The translations under genes were made by a program, and so were the position numbers. 64,000 nt of DNA. Origin: Schizochytrium sp. CCTCC M209059 (taxonomy: Eukaryota; Sar; Bigyra; Thraustochytrida; Thraustochytriidae). Of this stretch, positions 46,233 through 56,405 are shown one piece after another. The notes below the pieces were generated by a model that worked only from the letters and a program-made list of their open reading frames with translations, was not told where the DNA came from and ran no database searches. Position 1 is the first letter of the stretch, and the number at the start of each line of letters is the position of its first letter. The DNA lies in NCBI GenBank assembly GCA_000818945.1, contig KN805397.1, positions 150,213-214,212 of the forward strand, given 5' to 3'.

Positions 46233-46706
46233 AGACACGCAAGCCCGGCCGCCGCACAGAACGCAAAGCCCAGAGCGCAGAGCGCAGAGCGCAGAGCGCA
46301 GAGGCCGGCGCAGCAGCGCGGCGAGGCGAGGCCGCTCGCTCCTCTGCGCGGCCCCGCGAGGCCCCTCGCGAGGCCCGCGCGTGTTCGGCGGCATCAAGGG
46401 CGAGAGCCCCGGGCGAGCGGAGCCCGCGCCTGCGAGGGAGAAAAGGGCAACGGGCGTGGCGAGGGCGCAGCAGACGGCGTGCGGCCGAAGCGACGCGTGC
46501 GAGGAGAAAGAGGAGAAAGAGGACGCGGGCGTTGGCTCGACTCGAGCACGCGTTCCACTCGAGCGAGCGCTGCACGCACGTCGAGCGACGGCATCCCAGC
46601 CGGGCAAGTCCACACCACCTCGGCCCCCCCCCCCCCGCGACCCGTACATCCGAGCTAAACGGTTTCTGCGAAGCACGCACGCACGTCCGTGCGAAACGCG
46701 TAGACT

Positions 46707-49592
46707 ATGGAGGCGCCGGTGAACGAAAATGAGACTGGCCAAAGTCGCGGCAGCGGACATTGGCGCAGGCGAGCCCTTCCCCGGCTCGAAACCTCATCAG
46801 TCACAGACGCCGAAGCGACGGCAACGGCGAGAAGCATCGCAAGCACTCTCCCCGTTCCATCACCACCACGTAGACTGGCAAACCCGAGCCCAAGCGGCGC
46901 TATGACCTCGGCGTTCTCAAAGCAAGGACGTCTTCCTTTCCCGCAACGGGCCCCTCTCGGTGCCCGCAGCGCGCCCACGCACCTGCGAAAGACAAAATAT
47001 GGCCCTGGAGACGAGGATGGCGCGGGGAGCGGACGCGAGGAAAACCTCATGCAGAATAACAATGTGTCCAAACTTGAACTTTGCGCCGGACAGGCGCCCA
47101 CGCGACGCGGCGCCAACCGACCCTTTCTTCGCCAAGCTCTTGCGCCGGTCGACGCAGCTCCACATCACGAGCATCGTGTCGGTCGTCAGCGTATCCAATC
47201 TGCAGAGACGGCCCTGCCGGATCTTGATCTCAAGGAGAATCGAGGCCGCCTGGCTGCCAGAAACAATCCATTTCTCTCCATTGGGGTAACCTCGTCCCCT
47301 TCTTCGGCGATCCGTTCGAGCGGTCGGCCACTATCGAGGTTTAGGACCATTCGGTCTCCACGATCCCTAGATCTCTCGCATCGCCCGATGAGACACAGGC
47401 CCCTTCTTACTGAAAATGCGGAGCCGCCTGCGCACTGTTCGGCGGCGTCCGGACAGCGTTGCCGGTCTCTCACATCTAACAGTCAAGCGCCCCCTCGAGC
47501 CGAAGAGCACTTTCTTCAAGATCTTGCCGACAATACCGTGGAGACAAAGAGAACCTGTGGCAGCGATTCGCATGCCTCGCGCGCCTCGATCGAAGAGCTC
47601 ACCCTCGAACTGGTAAGCGATTATGATGACGACGACGACGACGACGACGACGGTTTTCATGGTGATGATGAGATGGAGAATTTCTGTGACCACACCAATC
47701 AAGAGCATGCGGACGCTAACTGTGCTGAGACATTTCTTCCTCCGTCTTTTTCTTCTTCTTCCCTTTCTTATTCAAATGTTGATCCCACAAGTCCAAAGGC
47801 GCGATGCTACTCGCGTGCCTCCGTCATCTCATGCCCGTCGCCTTTGCACTACTCTGGTCGAAACCAAGGCATCAGTCAGGTCAACGACTTCCAAGCCATG
47901 ATGCCACGCGACGATATCTCAAGTACACTGGAGACACGTGCACGCCGCAGGTCCGATGACGAAACTAAAAGCGGCGTGTCTAGGCGTAATACCGTCTTAC
48001 CTTCGCCGACGCATCTTTTGGCTCCGCAACCTAGTCGAGCTTTTGCTGCAGAATCGGATAAAACCCAAGAGAGGAGCACTCCGCCTAGTGAAGGTGGAAA
48101 CATCGGGGCTCGCCTTGCAAGTCGCAATCCTATTGCCAAGATTCGTCGCAGACGTTTCCACACACCGCCCATCAGGGCAATCAACGCACAAAACATTGGC
48201 GAAGGTCTTCTTCCCCATGTTCCCTTTGCGTTGGACGACAATTCCATCGAAGACCCGTCCATCTCCACTGCTGCCGGTGCCACCAGCAGCAGCACTCTTC
48301 CCGCACGTCTTGATGATGAGACCGACGAGATCGAGCGAGTGGTCTGCGGAGAAATTTCGCCTGAGGCAGCTTCGCCCGGTAATATCACACCGAGACCTCC
48401 GGCTGGGGCCCCTCCGGATGTCGCGCCTCCGTCGCATCGCGCAACGATGCCGGCACGTCCGAGCAGTGTTCAGGAAAACCTTGTACAGAACAAGACGTCT
48501 CACGATGGAAGCTCAGCTCACCCTGTAAAAACAAACCTCGGGCACGCCATTACGCGGAGAATCGACGGACCTCCTTCCGCAGACGAAGAGCTCTCACATT
48601 CCGTCCAGAACATGTTCGTCGAGCGCTCTAGAACGGAGAGATCGTCTTCGCGAGGGGCTTTCGAGCCCGAAGGTAGCATTTTTCGCCAGCCTACCCTTGT
48701 GTACCGTCGCTCAGCTGCATCTGCATCGTCTTCCTGCTCTTCTCTCTCTTCTCCTTCGCATGCGCAACCCGGAAAGCTTCCAGCAAGAAGATCCACCAGC
48801 GAGGTGCTTTCTCCAACACGAAGCCCTGTGCCTCTGTCTCCGCGTCAGAGATCCCCGCACCGCGAAAGTGACCATCGCTTCTCACAGAGGATCTCCTCGA
48901 GTGTATCTGCGACGCTGCCGTACTCATCGACCCGAATTCATTCGCCGTCCATGTCATCAAACTCGCCGATGTCATTTTGTAAAGCACCTCGCGTAAATCG
49001 CGAGCCGGAACGCGAAGAAGGCTCGCACGCCTGTGCAGGGCACGAAGTACCGGGTCCTTCTTCCTTGTCATCGCGATCTCCTACAGCTGGAGCTAATCCA
49101 GCCAGTCAGATCCCGAGTCCGGCCCCGAGTCCGACGTCAGCATACAGATCTGGCCCTCTTGAACCCATCTCGCGACGGAAACATGTGGCACTTGCGGCGC
49201 GGTCAGGGCCTCTCAAGGCGCACGACAATGATGCTGAGCACATGCCGCAACCTCCGCCTTTGCGCGAGATGCATCGCTTGCTGCGACTCGAGGCTGCGAC
49301 AAACAAGAATAGGCCTGCCGCACGTCACCGACACCGTAGCAGCGATTTTGCTCAGCGCAGCGCTACATTGGATGCGGCCTTTGATATCAAACTCTCGAGT
49401 ACGCCCGCGCAGCATGGTGACGAGGGCAGGCGAACGCCGACCATGCGACGCGACGGCGTCAAGAAGGAACTCCCCGTCATTGGTACACTTTCGAGCATTT
49501 CCGGCTTGCGCCGAGCCGTGAGCGCCGAGGAGTCCACCTGGAACGGTCATGGTCGCACAGAACCCTCAATCGCTTTCGCGAACTGCGAGTAA
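46707..49592 (+). CDS. Large disordered Ser/Pro/Arg-rich protein, unrecognised
   Basis: An intron-free 961-residue frame from ATG 46707. The composition is almost wholly disordered: Ser, Pro, Arg, Ala and Thr with short repeats of S-P and S-S. One Asp run (YDDDDDDDDDG, about 306-318) is coded by a (GAC)n microsatellite. Many S-P and R-x-x-S sites (for example PLSPRQRSPHRES near 710) suggest regulation by proline-directed kinases. The last residues are acidic and short. I see no folded domain, signal peptide or membrane segment. Length without stops, an ATG start and biased codon use support a real gene. A regulatory or scaffold role is only a guess. Confidence 0.68.
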   Translation: MEAPVNENETGQSRGSGHWRRRALPRLETSSVTDAEATATARSIASTLPVPSPPRRLANPSPSGAMTSAFSKQGRLPFPQRAPLGARSAPTHLRKTKYGPGDEDGAGSGREENLMQNNNVSKLELCAGQAPTRRGANRPFLRQALAPVDAAPHHEHRVGRQRIQSAETALPDLDLKENRGRLAARNNPFLSIGVTSSPSSAIRSSGRPLSRFRTIRSPRSLDLSHRPMRHRPLLTENAEPPAHCSAASGQRCRSLTSNSQAPPRAEEHFLQDLADNTVETKRTCGSDSHASRASIEELTLELVSDYDDDDDDDDDGFHGDDEMENFCDHTNQEHADANCAETFLPPSFSSSSLSYSNVDPTSPKARCYSRASVISCPSPLHYSGRNQGISQVNDFQAMMPRDDISSTLETRARRRSDDETKSGVSRRNTVLPSPTHLLAPQPSRAFAAESDKTQERSTPPSEGGNIGARLASRNPIAKIRRRRFHTPPIRAINAQNIGEGLLPHVPFALDDNSIEDPSISTAAGATSSSTLPARLDDETDEIERVVCGEISPEAASPGNITPRPPAGAPPDVAPPSHRATMPARPSSVQENLVQNKTSHDGSSAHPVKTNLGHAITRRIDGPPSADEELSHSVQNMFVERSRTERSSSRGAFEPEGSIFRQPTLVYRRSAASASSSCSSLSSPSHAQPGKLPARRSTSEVLSPTRSPVPLSPRQRSPHRESDHRFSQRISSSVSATLPYSSTRIHSPSMSSNSPMSFCKAPRVNREPEREEGSHACAGHEVPGPSSLSSRSPTAGANPASQIPSPAPSPTSAYRSGPLEPISRRKHVALAARSGPLKAHDNDAEHMPQPPPLREMHRLLRLEAATNKNRPAARHRHRSSDFAQRSATLDAAFDIKLSSTPAQHGDEGRRTPTMRRDGVKKELPVIGTLSSISGLRRAVSAEESTWNGHGRTEPSIAFANCE

Positions 49593-49724
49593 AAAAAAAA
49601 GTTAAATTTGCTAAAGAGGAACTCCTTTTGTATTTTGTATCATTTGAACCTCTCGGGACTGCAAAATGTCCTGCGAGGATCACGATTAGAAAGCCCTGTA
49701 TGCGCGTATGAAGTGTTTTTCGCC

Positions 49725-50273
49725 TCAAGCGTCGCGGTCAGTCGCAAAGCGGCGAAAGAATTCTGATACATTTTCGAGCTGGACAAGATCGGCTTCATTG
49801 AAACGCTTCTCGCACTTCTTTTCCGTCGGATTCCAGAGCATCATTGTCGGGATCCCAGTCACATTGTACGGCTCCTTGCGCAGAAAGTGCTCCGCGCCAG
49901 GATCAACCTTCCATTCGTCCCGAGTGAGCTCGACTTCGATGAATTGGACAGCTGCAGGCGCATGTTCCGTCGCTTCTTGCAGAATCGGATCAGATTCTTC
50001 GCAGTCAGGACACCATCTCGTGCCGTCTTCCTTGCTGTACACGTGGGTCCATGTCCACGCCGCGTGCGCACGCGGGCAAGCGAGTGATTCGTTAGTCTGC
50101 TAAAGTTCTTTGTCATCTTCTCTTGGGCTCCCGCCAGTGTTCCATGTCGCCCCGTCCTCGCGTCACAACACTCACCGCGTGGCAGTAAAGAGCAGCACGA
50201 CCGGCAGCGGGCTACCCTGGAGCACCTGCAGCTTGCTCTGCAGATGCACAGCAGACAGTGTCTCGCGGATCAT
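49725..50273 (-). CDS. TXNDC17: Thioredoxin-domain protein 17 (TRP14)
   Basis: Two exons, 50273-50176 and 50034-49725, with a 141-nt intron (donor GTGAGT, acceptor GTGTACAG), phase 2. The product is 135 residues. TXNDC17 is a cytosolic disulfide reductase that accepts electrons from thioredoxin reductase and reduces cystine and small peptides. The active site is W40-C-P-D-C44, the family signature. It is preceded by the strand P-V-V-L-L-F-T-A and followed by I-E-V-E-L-T-R-D-E-W, with cis-Pro G-I-P-T-M-M near 97. Human TRP14 has the same I-F-A-Y-F-T-G-S-K-D...W-C-P-D-C order, which fixes the splice site. It converges on the disordered-protein gene with 132 bases between. Confidence 0.9.
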
Positions 50274-51071
50274 GCTCGCGACTACAGGCCGAGCGTGAAG
50301 AAAAATAAATCTCGGTTGATTCTCGTTCTGCTTGCTTCTTTCTTTGGATGAGATCAGCGAGATGAGTCTTGATGAAATGAGAGCTTAATGACGTGCGCGC
50401 GCACGGAAAGGCACGATCGAGGGGGGGGGGGGGCGAGCGACAAAGCTTCAGACTAACGATTACTTTTCTCTCGGCAAAGCATCATGCGCCAGTATGACTC
50501 TATCTACATAATCGTAATCTCTGTGCAGTCTGTTTGTTAGAAACGAAAGGTTATTTTTTAAGGGAGCGCCATGATGGTCACGGCCTTCCGAGGACGCTAA
50601 GCAATGCTGTATCGAGGGACCCAATCATCATCTGAATGCAAATAGCTCTTTGCTCCAGTAAACGAAGCTTAAGTTGACCCCTGCCCCCACTCACCCCCGA
50701 AAAAAACGGGGGGAAATGCGCACAAAAGACTGACTGCCTTGATCGGCCTTTATCATGTGCAGTGCGTGAGACATCAAGTGCTCCTCAGAAAGGAGTACGC
50801 TCAGCCAGCTCCCAAGGCCATCACTGGTAGCATCCGAAGACGATCGATCCTAAGAAATAAAAGCGGTCATTGCTCCTATTAGTAGGCCGATTATGGCACA
50901 TACAAGACTTGCTTCCTAACCCCCCACCCTCCGTAACGTAAACCTGGCCGAGCGCGGTCTGCCTTGCCTTTTGAAGAACCTTTAGCGTGCAACCCGTCCA
51001 GGGCGCGACGCGACGCAAATTAGCAAGTCGGCACGAAGAAAGAGGCGGGACTGCTTCGCGGCGGCGTCGCA
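50274..51071. promoter_or_regulatory. Divergent spacer, TXNDC17 / cullin
   Basis: 798 bases between divergent starts. It holds a G12 homopolymer at 50421-50432 and is otherwise unremarkable. Both promoters should lie here. Confidence 0.5.
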
Positions 51072-53672
51072 ATGGAGAGCGAACTTCGCGAAGAAGATGC
51101 GCCGCAATACGTTGGCTTCAGCAAAGGCTGGGAGACGTTGAAACGCGAGGGCGTGGACGTCTGCCTGCGGCGGCTTGACTTTGGCGTAGACATTCACCGC
51201 GGTCAAAATGGGCAGCCGGGACGCGCGCTACAGGCCAACGAGGTCAGTAAGCTGTACGCGCTTGCGTATAAAATGTGCACGCAAGCAACGCCGCACAACT
51301 GGTCCGGCAAACTTTATTATGCAATACTCGATGAGCTGCGCGCAATCTGCGAGGAGCGCACGGCGCAGCGGCTCGCCAAGGCCCGCGACGACGCTCTGTT
51401 GAACGCCTTTATCGATGAATGGGACAAGCATGAGGTCCTGATTCGTTCCTTTCGCGCCTTTTTGGGATACCTGGACCGCTTCTATGTCAAGCGTCTCGCA
51501 CTGCTGACGCTGGAAGGAGCGGCCGTCAAAGCATTTCATGATTTTGTCTTTGAAAGCATTAAATCCAGAATCACGCGCGAGTTCCTCAACGAAGTCGATG
51601 CAGATCGCAAAGCGCCAGCCGGAATTGGCGCAGCTCGAGTCGACCGCCTTCGGCGAGTGCGGGATATTTGCATTGCCCTGGGGCAAGGGTCTATCGATGA
51701 CTATGAACGTGAGATCGAAGCACCACTTGTCCAGGAAACGGTGAATTACATGAAAGAAATTTCTCAGCGCTGGATGGCGTCGACAAGTTGTCCAGAGTAC
51801 CTCCACAAGGTAAGGGCTCAGCTCGAGGAGGAGGATCATCGAGTCGAGTCGTACCTTCACGTCGAGACGCGGGACAAACTTTTACATGCTTGTGAACATG
51901 AGCTCATTAGCGTACACTTGGAAAGTCTTGTCAACAAGCCCGGCTCCGGGTGCTCATGGATGCTGCGTAATGGCAGAGATGATGATCTTCAGCTCATGTT
52001 CCAGCTTCTGAAAAAGGTTCCCGGCGGACTCACCCCGATGGCGTTTACCTTTCGCAAGTTCTTGCAAGAGATTGGTGCTGACATGCTTGCCAAGCCCCAA
52101 TATCGCAATCAATGGGAGAATCGACTGGACCAAACGCTCATCTTTCGGCTTGTCAATTTAAATGTCAAGTATCGCGCTCTTGTGAAAACCCGTTTTGCAG
52201 AACACAACACCTTTCACCGTGCGCTCAAGGAAGCCTTTGAGTTTTTTATCAATTTGCCGCTGCCAATAGAAGAGGAAAAGTCCGATGGTGGTACTGACGA
52301 GGAAGAAGCCGGGAGCGACAACGACTGCGGCGCCGGCGCCGGCGGTGACGACGACGACAAGATCGAGGAAGAGGAAGAGAAGGGCAAGGCTGAAGGGGGG
52401 AACTGTGGTGGCGAGGCAAATCTAGAACCGAAAATGGATGGCTCCAGAAATGCAAAGGCCAATAGACACCATGAGCGCGAGCGACGTCGTCGTAAACGCC
52501 AATGGCGTCGCCACGAACAAATTACCATCTCGGAGCTACTCTCTGATTATCTCGACCGAAAGTTGCGCAAATCGCCAATGCAAATGGCACCCGTCTCGCC
52601 CATGCCCACTGCAGAGAGGTTCCTCACACCGCGCACCGAAACTTTGCTGGAGCGCGAGCTTGCCGTGACTGTCGAGCTCTTCGGCTACGTCAATGAAAAG
52701 GACGTCTTTGCTCTTTTTTACCGCAAGCATCTGGCTAAACGCCTCATTCTCAACAGGACAACTAGTCGCGACGCTGAGCGCGTCGTAATTGCCAAGCTTC
52801 AGAAGTTATGCGGCGTTCCCTTTGTATCAAAGTTCACGGGCATGCTCAAGGATCTTATGCTAGCCGATGGCCTGCAACGTGAATTTGAGCGTTACATGCG
52901 CGAAAGAGAGGAGGAGGTGGATTTTGACTTTAACGTCAAAGTGCTCACCTCGGGATTCTGGCCCACGTATCGTCACGAAGCCATGACGCAGCTGCCACAT
53001 CAGCTTTCTCCCGCTTTGTCAGCCTTTGAGTCCTTTTACGGGTCGCGTACCGCGCATCGTACGCTGACTTGGATCCACGCACTTGGTACAATGACACTCT
53101 CGGGTCGCTTTGCAGCATGCGAGAAGCCAGTACAGCTGGTGGTAACCACCTTCCAGGGTGCAATTTTACTTCTCTATAACGAGTCGGACTCGCCTCTTTC
53201 GGCGACCCAAATGGCGTCCCGCCTTGGCCTGTCTGTCGAGATTACGCGCAAGCAGCTGCACTCCTTGACAAATGGAAAACATGCAATTCTGCGTAGCGTT
53301 GGGGCATCCACGGCTTCGGGAGAAAACGAGGCATTATATGCAATAAACGACGAGTTTTCCACAAGAGCAAGACGCATTCGCATTCCACAGCTGCCCATGG
53401 AAAAGGCAGAGAAAGCGAAGCAAGAGCGCTCGACCAACCTATTAAAGATCTCGGAGGAGCGGCGCTACGCTGTAGAGGCGGCAATCGTGCGCATTCTCAA
53501 GACTCACAAGACACTTTCCTATGTTGAGCTATCCGTCAAGGTTGTGGAAATGCTTTCTCCTGTTTTCATGCCGCAGCCGAATACGATTCGTAAACGCGTC
53601 GACGATTTGCTAGAGCGCGACTATATCGAAAAGGACGAAGCGGATGACTCCAAGCTCGTATATGTAGCGTAA
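51072..53672 (+). CDS. Cullin, CUL1/CUL3-like
   Basis: A single exon of 866 residues, ATG 51072. Cullins scaffold RING ubiquitin ligases: the N-terminus binds an adaptor, the C-terminus binds RBX1 and NEDD8. The N-terminal cullin repeats run to about 390. The cullin homology domain starts near 535 (VELFGYVNEKDVFALFYRKH), with L-A-K-R-L-I-L. The winged-helix end has the NEDD8 site A-I-V-R-I-L-K810-T-H-K-T-L-S, and finishes R-K-R-V-D-D-L-L-E-R-D-Y-I-E. An acidic Glu/Asp/Gly insert followed by a basic stretch (RERRRRKRQWRRH) at about 400-480 is larger than in animal cullins. The terminal Y-V-A matches CUL1, CUL3 and CUL4 endings. I cannot separate CUL1 from CUL3 with confidence. Confidence 0.94.
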   Translation: MESELREEDAPQYVGFSKGWETLKREGVDVCLRRLDFGVDIHRGQNGQPGRALQANEVSKLYALAYKMCTQATPHNWSGKLYYAILDELRAICEERTAQRLAKARDDALLNAFIDEWDKHEVLIRSFRAFLGYLDRFYVKRLALLTLEGAAVKAFHDFVFESIKSRITREFLNEVDADRKAPAGIGAARVDRLRRVRDICIALGQGSIDDYEREIEAPLVQETVNYMKEISQRWMASTSCPEYLHKVRAQLEEEDHRVESYLHVETRDKLLHACEHELISVHLESLVNKPGSGCSWMLRNGRDDDLQLMFQLLKKVPGGLTPMAFTFRKFLQEIGADMLAKPQYRNQWENRLDQTLIFRLVNLNVKYRALVKTRFAEHNTFHRALKEAFEFFINLPLPIEEEKSDGGTDEEEAGSDNDCGAGAGGDDDDKIEEEEEKGKAEGGNCGGEANLEPKMDGSRNAKANRHHERERRRRKRQWRRHEQITISELLSDYLDRKLRKSPMQMAPVSPMPTAERFLTPRTETLLERELAVTVELFGYVNEKDVFALFYRKHLAKRLILNRTTSRDAERVVIAKLQKLCGVPFVSKFTGMLKDLMLADGLQREFERYMREREEEVDFDFNVKVLTSGFWPTYRHEAMTQLPHQLSPALSAFESFYGSRTAHRTLTWIHALGTMTLSGRFAACEKPVQLVVTTFQGAILLLYNESDSPLSATQMASRLGLSVEITRKQLHSLTNGKHAILRSVGASTASGENEALYAINDEFSTRARRIRIPQLPMEKAEKAKQERSTNLLKISEERRYAVEAAIVRILKTHKTLSYVELSVKVVEMLSPVFMPQPNTIRKRVDDLLERDYIEKDEADDSKLVYVA

Positions 53673-53808
53673 AGGTAATTACAAGAATACGAGCGTTTGT
53701 GAAGAAGTCATTGTGTCGAACGACTCGCCACGTCGAGGGGCAGAATCAAAGTCGAGTGGCACACTTTAGTTCTTTCTACGATTTAGTCAGGGAAAATGAG
53801 AAATATCT

Positions 53809-53843
<35 letters not shown>

Positions 53844-54092
53844 CAGGAAGAGAGTTGTCGGGATTATTGTTGCATGCAGAGTTGCGAACGGAGCCGCCAA
53901 AGGTCCGCTGCACAAAATCTGCTCGCTCCAGAGACACGCCAGCAGACACACGCTCTCTTTTAGGTCGGCAGGCGTACTAGCACATAGATTACTTGATGAC
54001 ATAACGGACTTGTCATGGTCGGAGAGAACAGGCTGAAAAAAGATGCCTTGCTCTCCCGACATGCAACGGCCGGTCAGAGACACACGATTCAC
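53673..54092. other. Convergent 3' spacer, cullin / GPCR
   Basis: 420 bases between convergent stops, with an (AAAG)n(AG)n run at 53813-53845. No gene seen. Confidence 0.5.
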
Positions 54093-56405
54093 TTACGAAA
54101 GCGTCACCTCGTGCTCGAGCTGAGAGATCTCCTTAGGGCATTCGCGCGTGAGCTCGCCCGTCTCCGTATGGATCCAGAATGGATCGCCCGTAAGACGATC
54201 GACGTACTCGCCCCAACCAAATTTTTCGCCGACGTGAAAGGCTGCATCCTTTGCGTCCTCCACTTCTTGTTTGGGTGCGACCGCAGGCTCGTTTTGTGTG
54301 GTCGCTCGGTCGCCATCAGAGTCGCTGCTGGATGCACTAACTGTGCTTCGAATGCTACTACCAGGAGCAGGTGGTGCAGCAGCAGCGTGAGAACTGAACC
54401 CAGGGCTGCGGCTTGCCCCGTAAGTGGAATTGCTCGCACCAAAACCGGGACTGCTCGCCCCGTAAGTGGTATTGCTCGCACCAAAAGCGGAACGGCCCGA
54501 TGCAGAGCTGGGCGAGAAGTAACTTGCCGAGCTTGCAGCCGTGCTAGACCCAGCTGTGCGGAGAGGTGTAAAGGGAGACGCAGCAGAAACATTTGATCTG
54601 CCAAAAGAAACAGGCGATGAGTCGAGTGTCTCCCGAGGCTCTACTGCTGCGGCATCGACATCGTCCGTGGTAACGGGTGACTCGTGAGGCTCTTGCGGTT
54701 TCAAGGAGGAAGCCTTGTTGACCTGGTCGGTTGACTGCGAATGCGATGGCGCGAGACCCGCCGACGTGGTCCGCGTGATTCTGGTATTGTGATGTTGCGT
54801 TGTTTTGGCAGAGGTGCGCGGGTACTCGTGAGACTGAAAGCTCGAGGAGCCCCCGCCAATTCCCATAAACTTGGTGCGAATTTCCGGTCCCGAGAGCGAG
54901 ATCCACGTGTACTTGCGAAAGACAATGAGCGTCACCAGACAAGCCGAGATCCACATGAAGCCAAACGAAATGAAAAAGTTCTGCATGTCGGGATCGACGG
55001 CGCCCGTCATGATGAGCATGCCAAGAAAGACCAGGACAAAGGCAGTGAAGACTGATGTGTAAAGGATGCTTGAGCTTTCACTGCCAACAGACGGAACGTC
55101 TCTTGAACGTACGGCCATGGCCACCGTGATAAGTCCAAGCAGAATAAGCCAACCCCAGGTCGCAAAGAGCAGAGGGCTTCGCGAGCAGCTAAAGTCGGCA
55201 CACGGGTCCGGGGTCGGCGTATCGACGGCGAACCAGGTAGCGAGAAGAGCCAACATGATGCCTACGGCGCCACCAATATACGGGTACAGCTTGGAATCTT
55301 TGATAGACACCTTCTGGCCGCGCGAGGAATAATAGTGAACCTTCCAAACTCGCCACTCTTTGATGCCCAGCGAAGAAAGCAGACATGACATGGAAAGCTC
55401 GAGAAGCCCATAAGATGCCATGCACTTGCCGCCACTTGGCGATGTTTGGACTGCGCCGAGAAGCATGACACCTACATTGAGGATAACGAGTGCAACCATT
55501 GCAAGTATGAGAAAGTTGCGCTGAGACATGCGGATGATGGGCCGATTCCTGAACCTTACCATGAAAATGACGCCCGCGAGAGCAAATGCGATACCAACGC
55601 AGGCAAATGCAACTGTGGCTACTGCAAACCAGGTCGATGCCGGGAACGGGAGATATTCGCCATCACAAAAGCCACCCGTCGCATTGAGACCCGATTGCGC
55701 CGACTCTGTCACTGCGCCCGGAGAAGATGTTGGGACCAGTGTTGGAGCGGACGTGGGTGTCAATGATGCAGTTGGGCCGGCTGTAGTTGGGGCCGGCGAC
55801 GTGACGGGCGCTGTTGTAGTAACAAATGTGGGCGACAGCGTTGGACTGGACGAAGGCCTTGCTGTGGGATACGAAGTGGGATACGAAGTTGGCTCGGGCG
55901 TCGGTATGACCGCCGTAGGTTCCTGTGTCGGGAAACTTGTTGGTGTGCCTGTCGTTGGTCTCGATGTAGGATTCAACGTAGGGCTTGACGTTGGTCTCGA
56001 CGTAGGTGCAAGAGTCGGAGCCAATGTGGGTTGCAGGGTAGGCTGCAGCGTGGGATTTTGCGTCGGCCCCGGGGTTGGCATTGATGTAGGCTGAAGCGTT
56101 GGGTTTTGCGTTGGGTTTTGCGTGGGTGTTGGCGTTGGGTTTTGCGTGGGTGTTGGCGTTGGGTTTGGCGTCGGTGGCTCTGTAGGTGGCTCTGTAGGCG
56201 GCTCCGTGGTAGGCTCTGGCGTGGGCGGCACTGTCGTGGGTTCTGCCGTGGGCGTGTTGCCAATCCCGACGCTTCCGAGCGCCGGCGCCCGCGTCCTCGT
56301 GGGCGTCCACTGCGCCACGCCCAGGTCTGCCTGGAGAAGCACCGCCGCGGCGGCCGCCGCGGCCGCCGCCAAGAGCGCCCTCGCTCTCCCAGGGACCTCG
56401 ATCAC
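54093..56405 (-). CDS. Seven-transmembrane receptor, class C GPCR-like, with Pro-Thr stalk and WW-like tail
   Basis: The open frame gives about 770 residues but has no ATG at its 5' end: codon 1 here is GTG at 56405, and an in-frame TAG lies 15 codons upstream. A start exon may be missed. A signal-like segment (ALLAAAAAAAAAVLLQADLGVA) is followed by about 180 residues of x-P-T repeats. Seven hydrophobic segments come next (about 255-510): TWFAVATVAFACVGIAFALA, R-P-I-I-R-M-S-Q-R-N-F-L-I-L-A, G-L-L-E-L-S-M-S-C-L-L-S-S-L-G, and so on. The pattern is that of family 3 (GABA-B type) receptors, but there is no Venus-flytrap domain. The Ser-rich tail contains S-x-Y-G-A-S repeats and ends in a WW-like element (WGEYVDRLTGDPFWIHTETG). 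Ligand unknown. Confidence 0.8.
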   Translation of the reverse strand: MIEVPGRARALLAAAAAAAAAVLLQADLGVAQWTPTRTRAPALGSVGIGNTPTAEPTTVPPTPEPTTEPPTEPPTEPPTPNPTPTPTQNPTPTPTQNPTQNPTLQPTSMPTPGPTQNPTLQPTLQPTLAPTLAPTSRPTSSPTLNPTSRPTTGTPTSFPTQEPTAVIPTPEPTSYPTSYPTARPSSSPTLSPTFVTTTAPVTSPAPTTAGPTASLTPTSAPTLVPTSSPGAVTESAQSGLNATGGFCDGEYLPFPASTWFAVATVAFACVGIAFALAGVIFMVRFRNRPIIRMSQRNFLILAMVALVILNVGVMLLGAVQTSPSGGKCMASYGLLELSMSCLLSSLGIKEWRVWKVHYYSSRGQKVSIKDSKLYPYIGGAVGIMLALLATWFAVDTPTPDPCADFSCSRSPLLFATWGWLILLGLITVAMAVRSRDVPSVGSESSSILYTSVFTAFVLVFLGMLIMTGAVDPDMQNFFISFGFMWISACLVTLIVFRKYTWISLSGPEIRTKFMGIGGGSSSFQSHEYPRTSAKTTQHHNTRITRTTSAGLAPSHSQSTDQVNKASSLKPQEPHESPVTTDDVDAAAVEPRETLDSSPVSFGRSNVSAASPFTPLRTAGSSTAASSASYFSPSSASGRSAFGASNTTYGASSPGFGASNSTYGASRSPGFSSHAAAAPPAPGSSIRSTVSASSSDSDGDRATTQNEPAVAPKQEVEDAKDAAFHVGEKFGWGEYVDRLTGDPFWIHTETGELTRECPKEISQLEHEVTLS
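55690..56270 (-). repeat. Coding Pro-Thr repeat array in GPCR stalk
   Basis: Imperfect tandem units of the type N-P-T-x-x-P-T and T-x-P-P-T-E-P. A perfect local repeat (PTPTQNPT twice) lies at about 56105-56165. Confidence 0.93.

Larger units (their letters stand above)
44021..46706. other. 2.7-kb repeat-rich spacer
   Basis: It holds (GATGC)n at 44497-44530, (CAGCA)n at 44750-44770 and ATCGAT clusters at 44846-44876 and 46050-46068. A 24-bp tandem repeat (45026-45085), (CAG)n at 45748-45782, (AGCA/AGCG)n at 45818-45845, (GA)n at 46110-46136, (CAAGG)n at 46156-46230 and a C12 run at 46625 are also present. No open frame has a domain. It is the 5' flank of the 46707 gene. Confidence 0.6.

Noticed and set aside
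46024..46760. Minus-strand frames of 218-234 codons
   Set aside because: They read through (CAAGG)n and (GA)n repeats and give Leu/Cys/Ser monotony.
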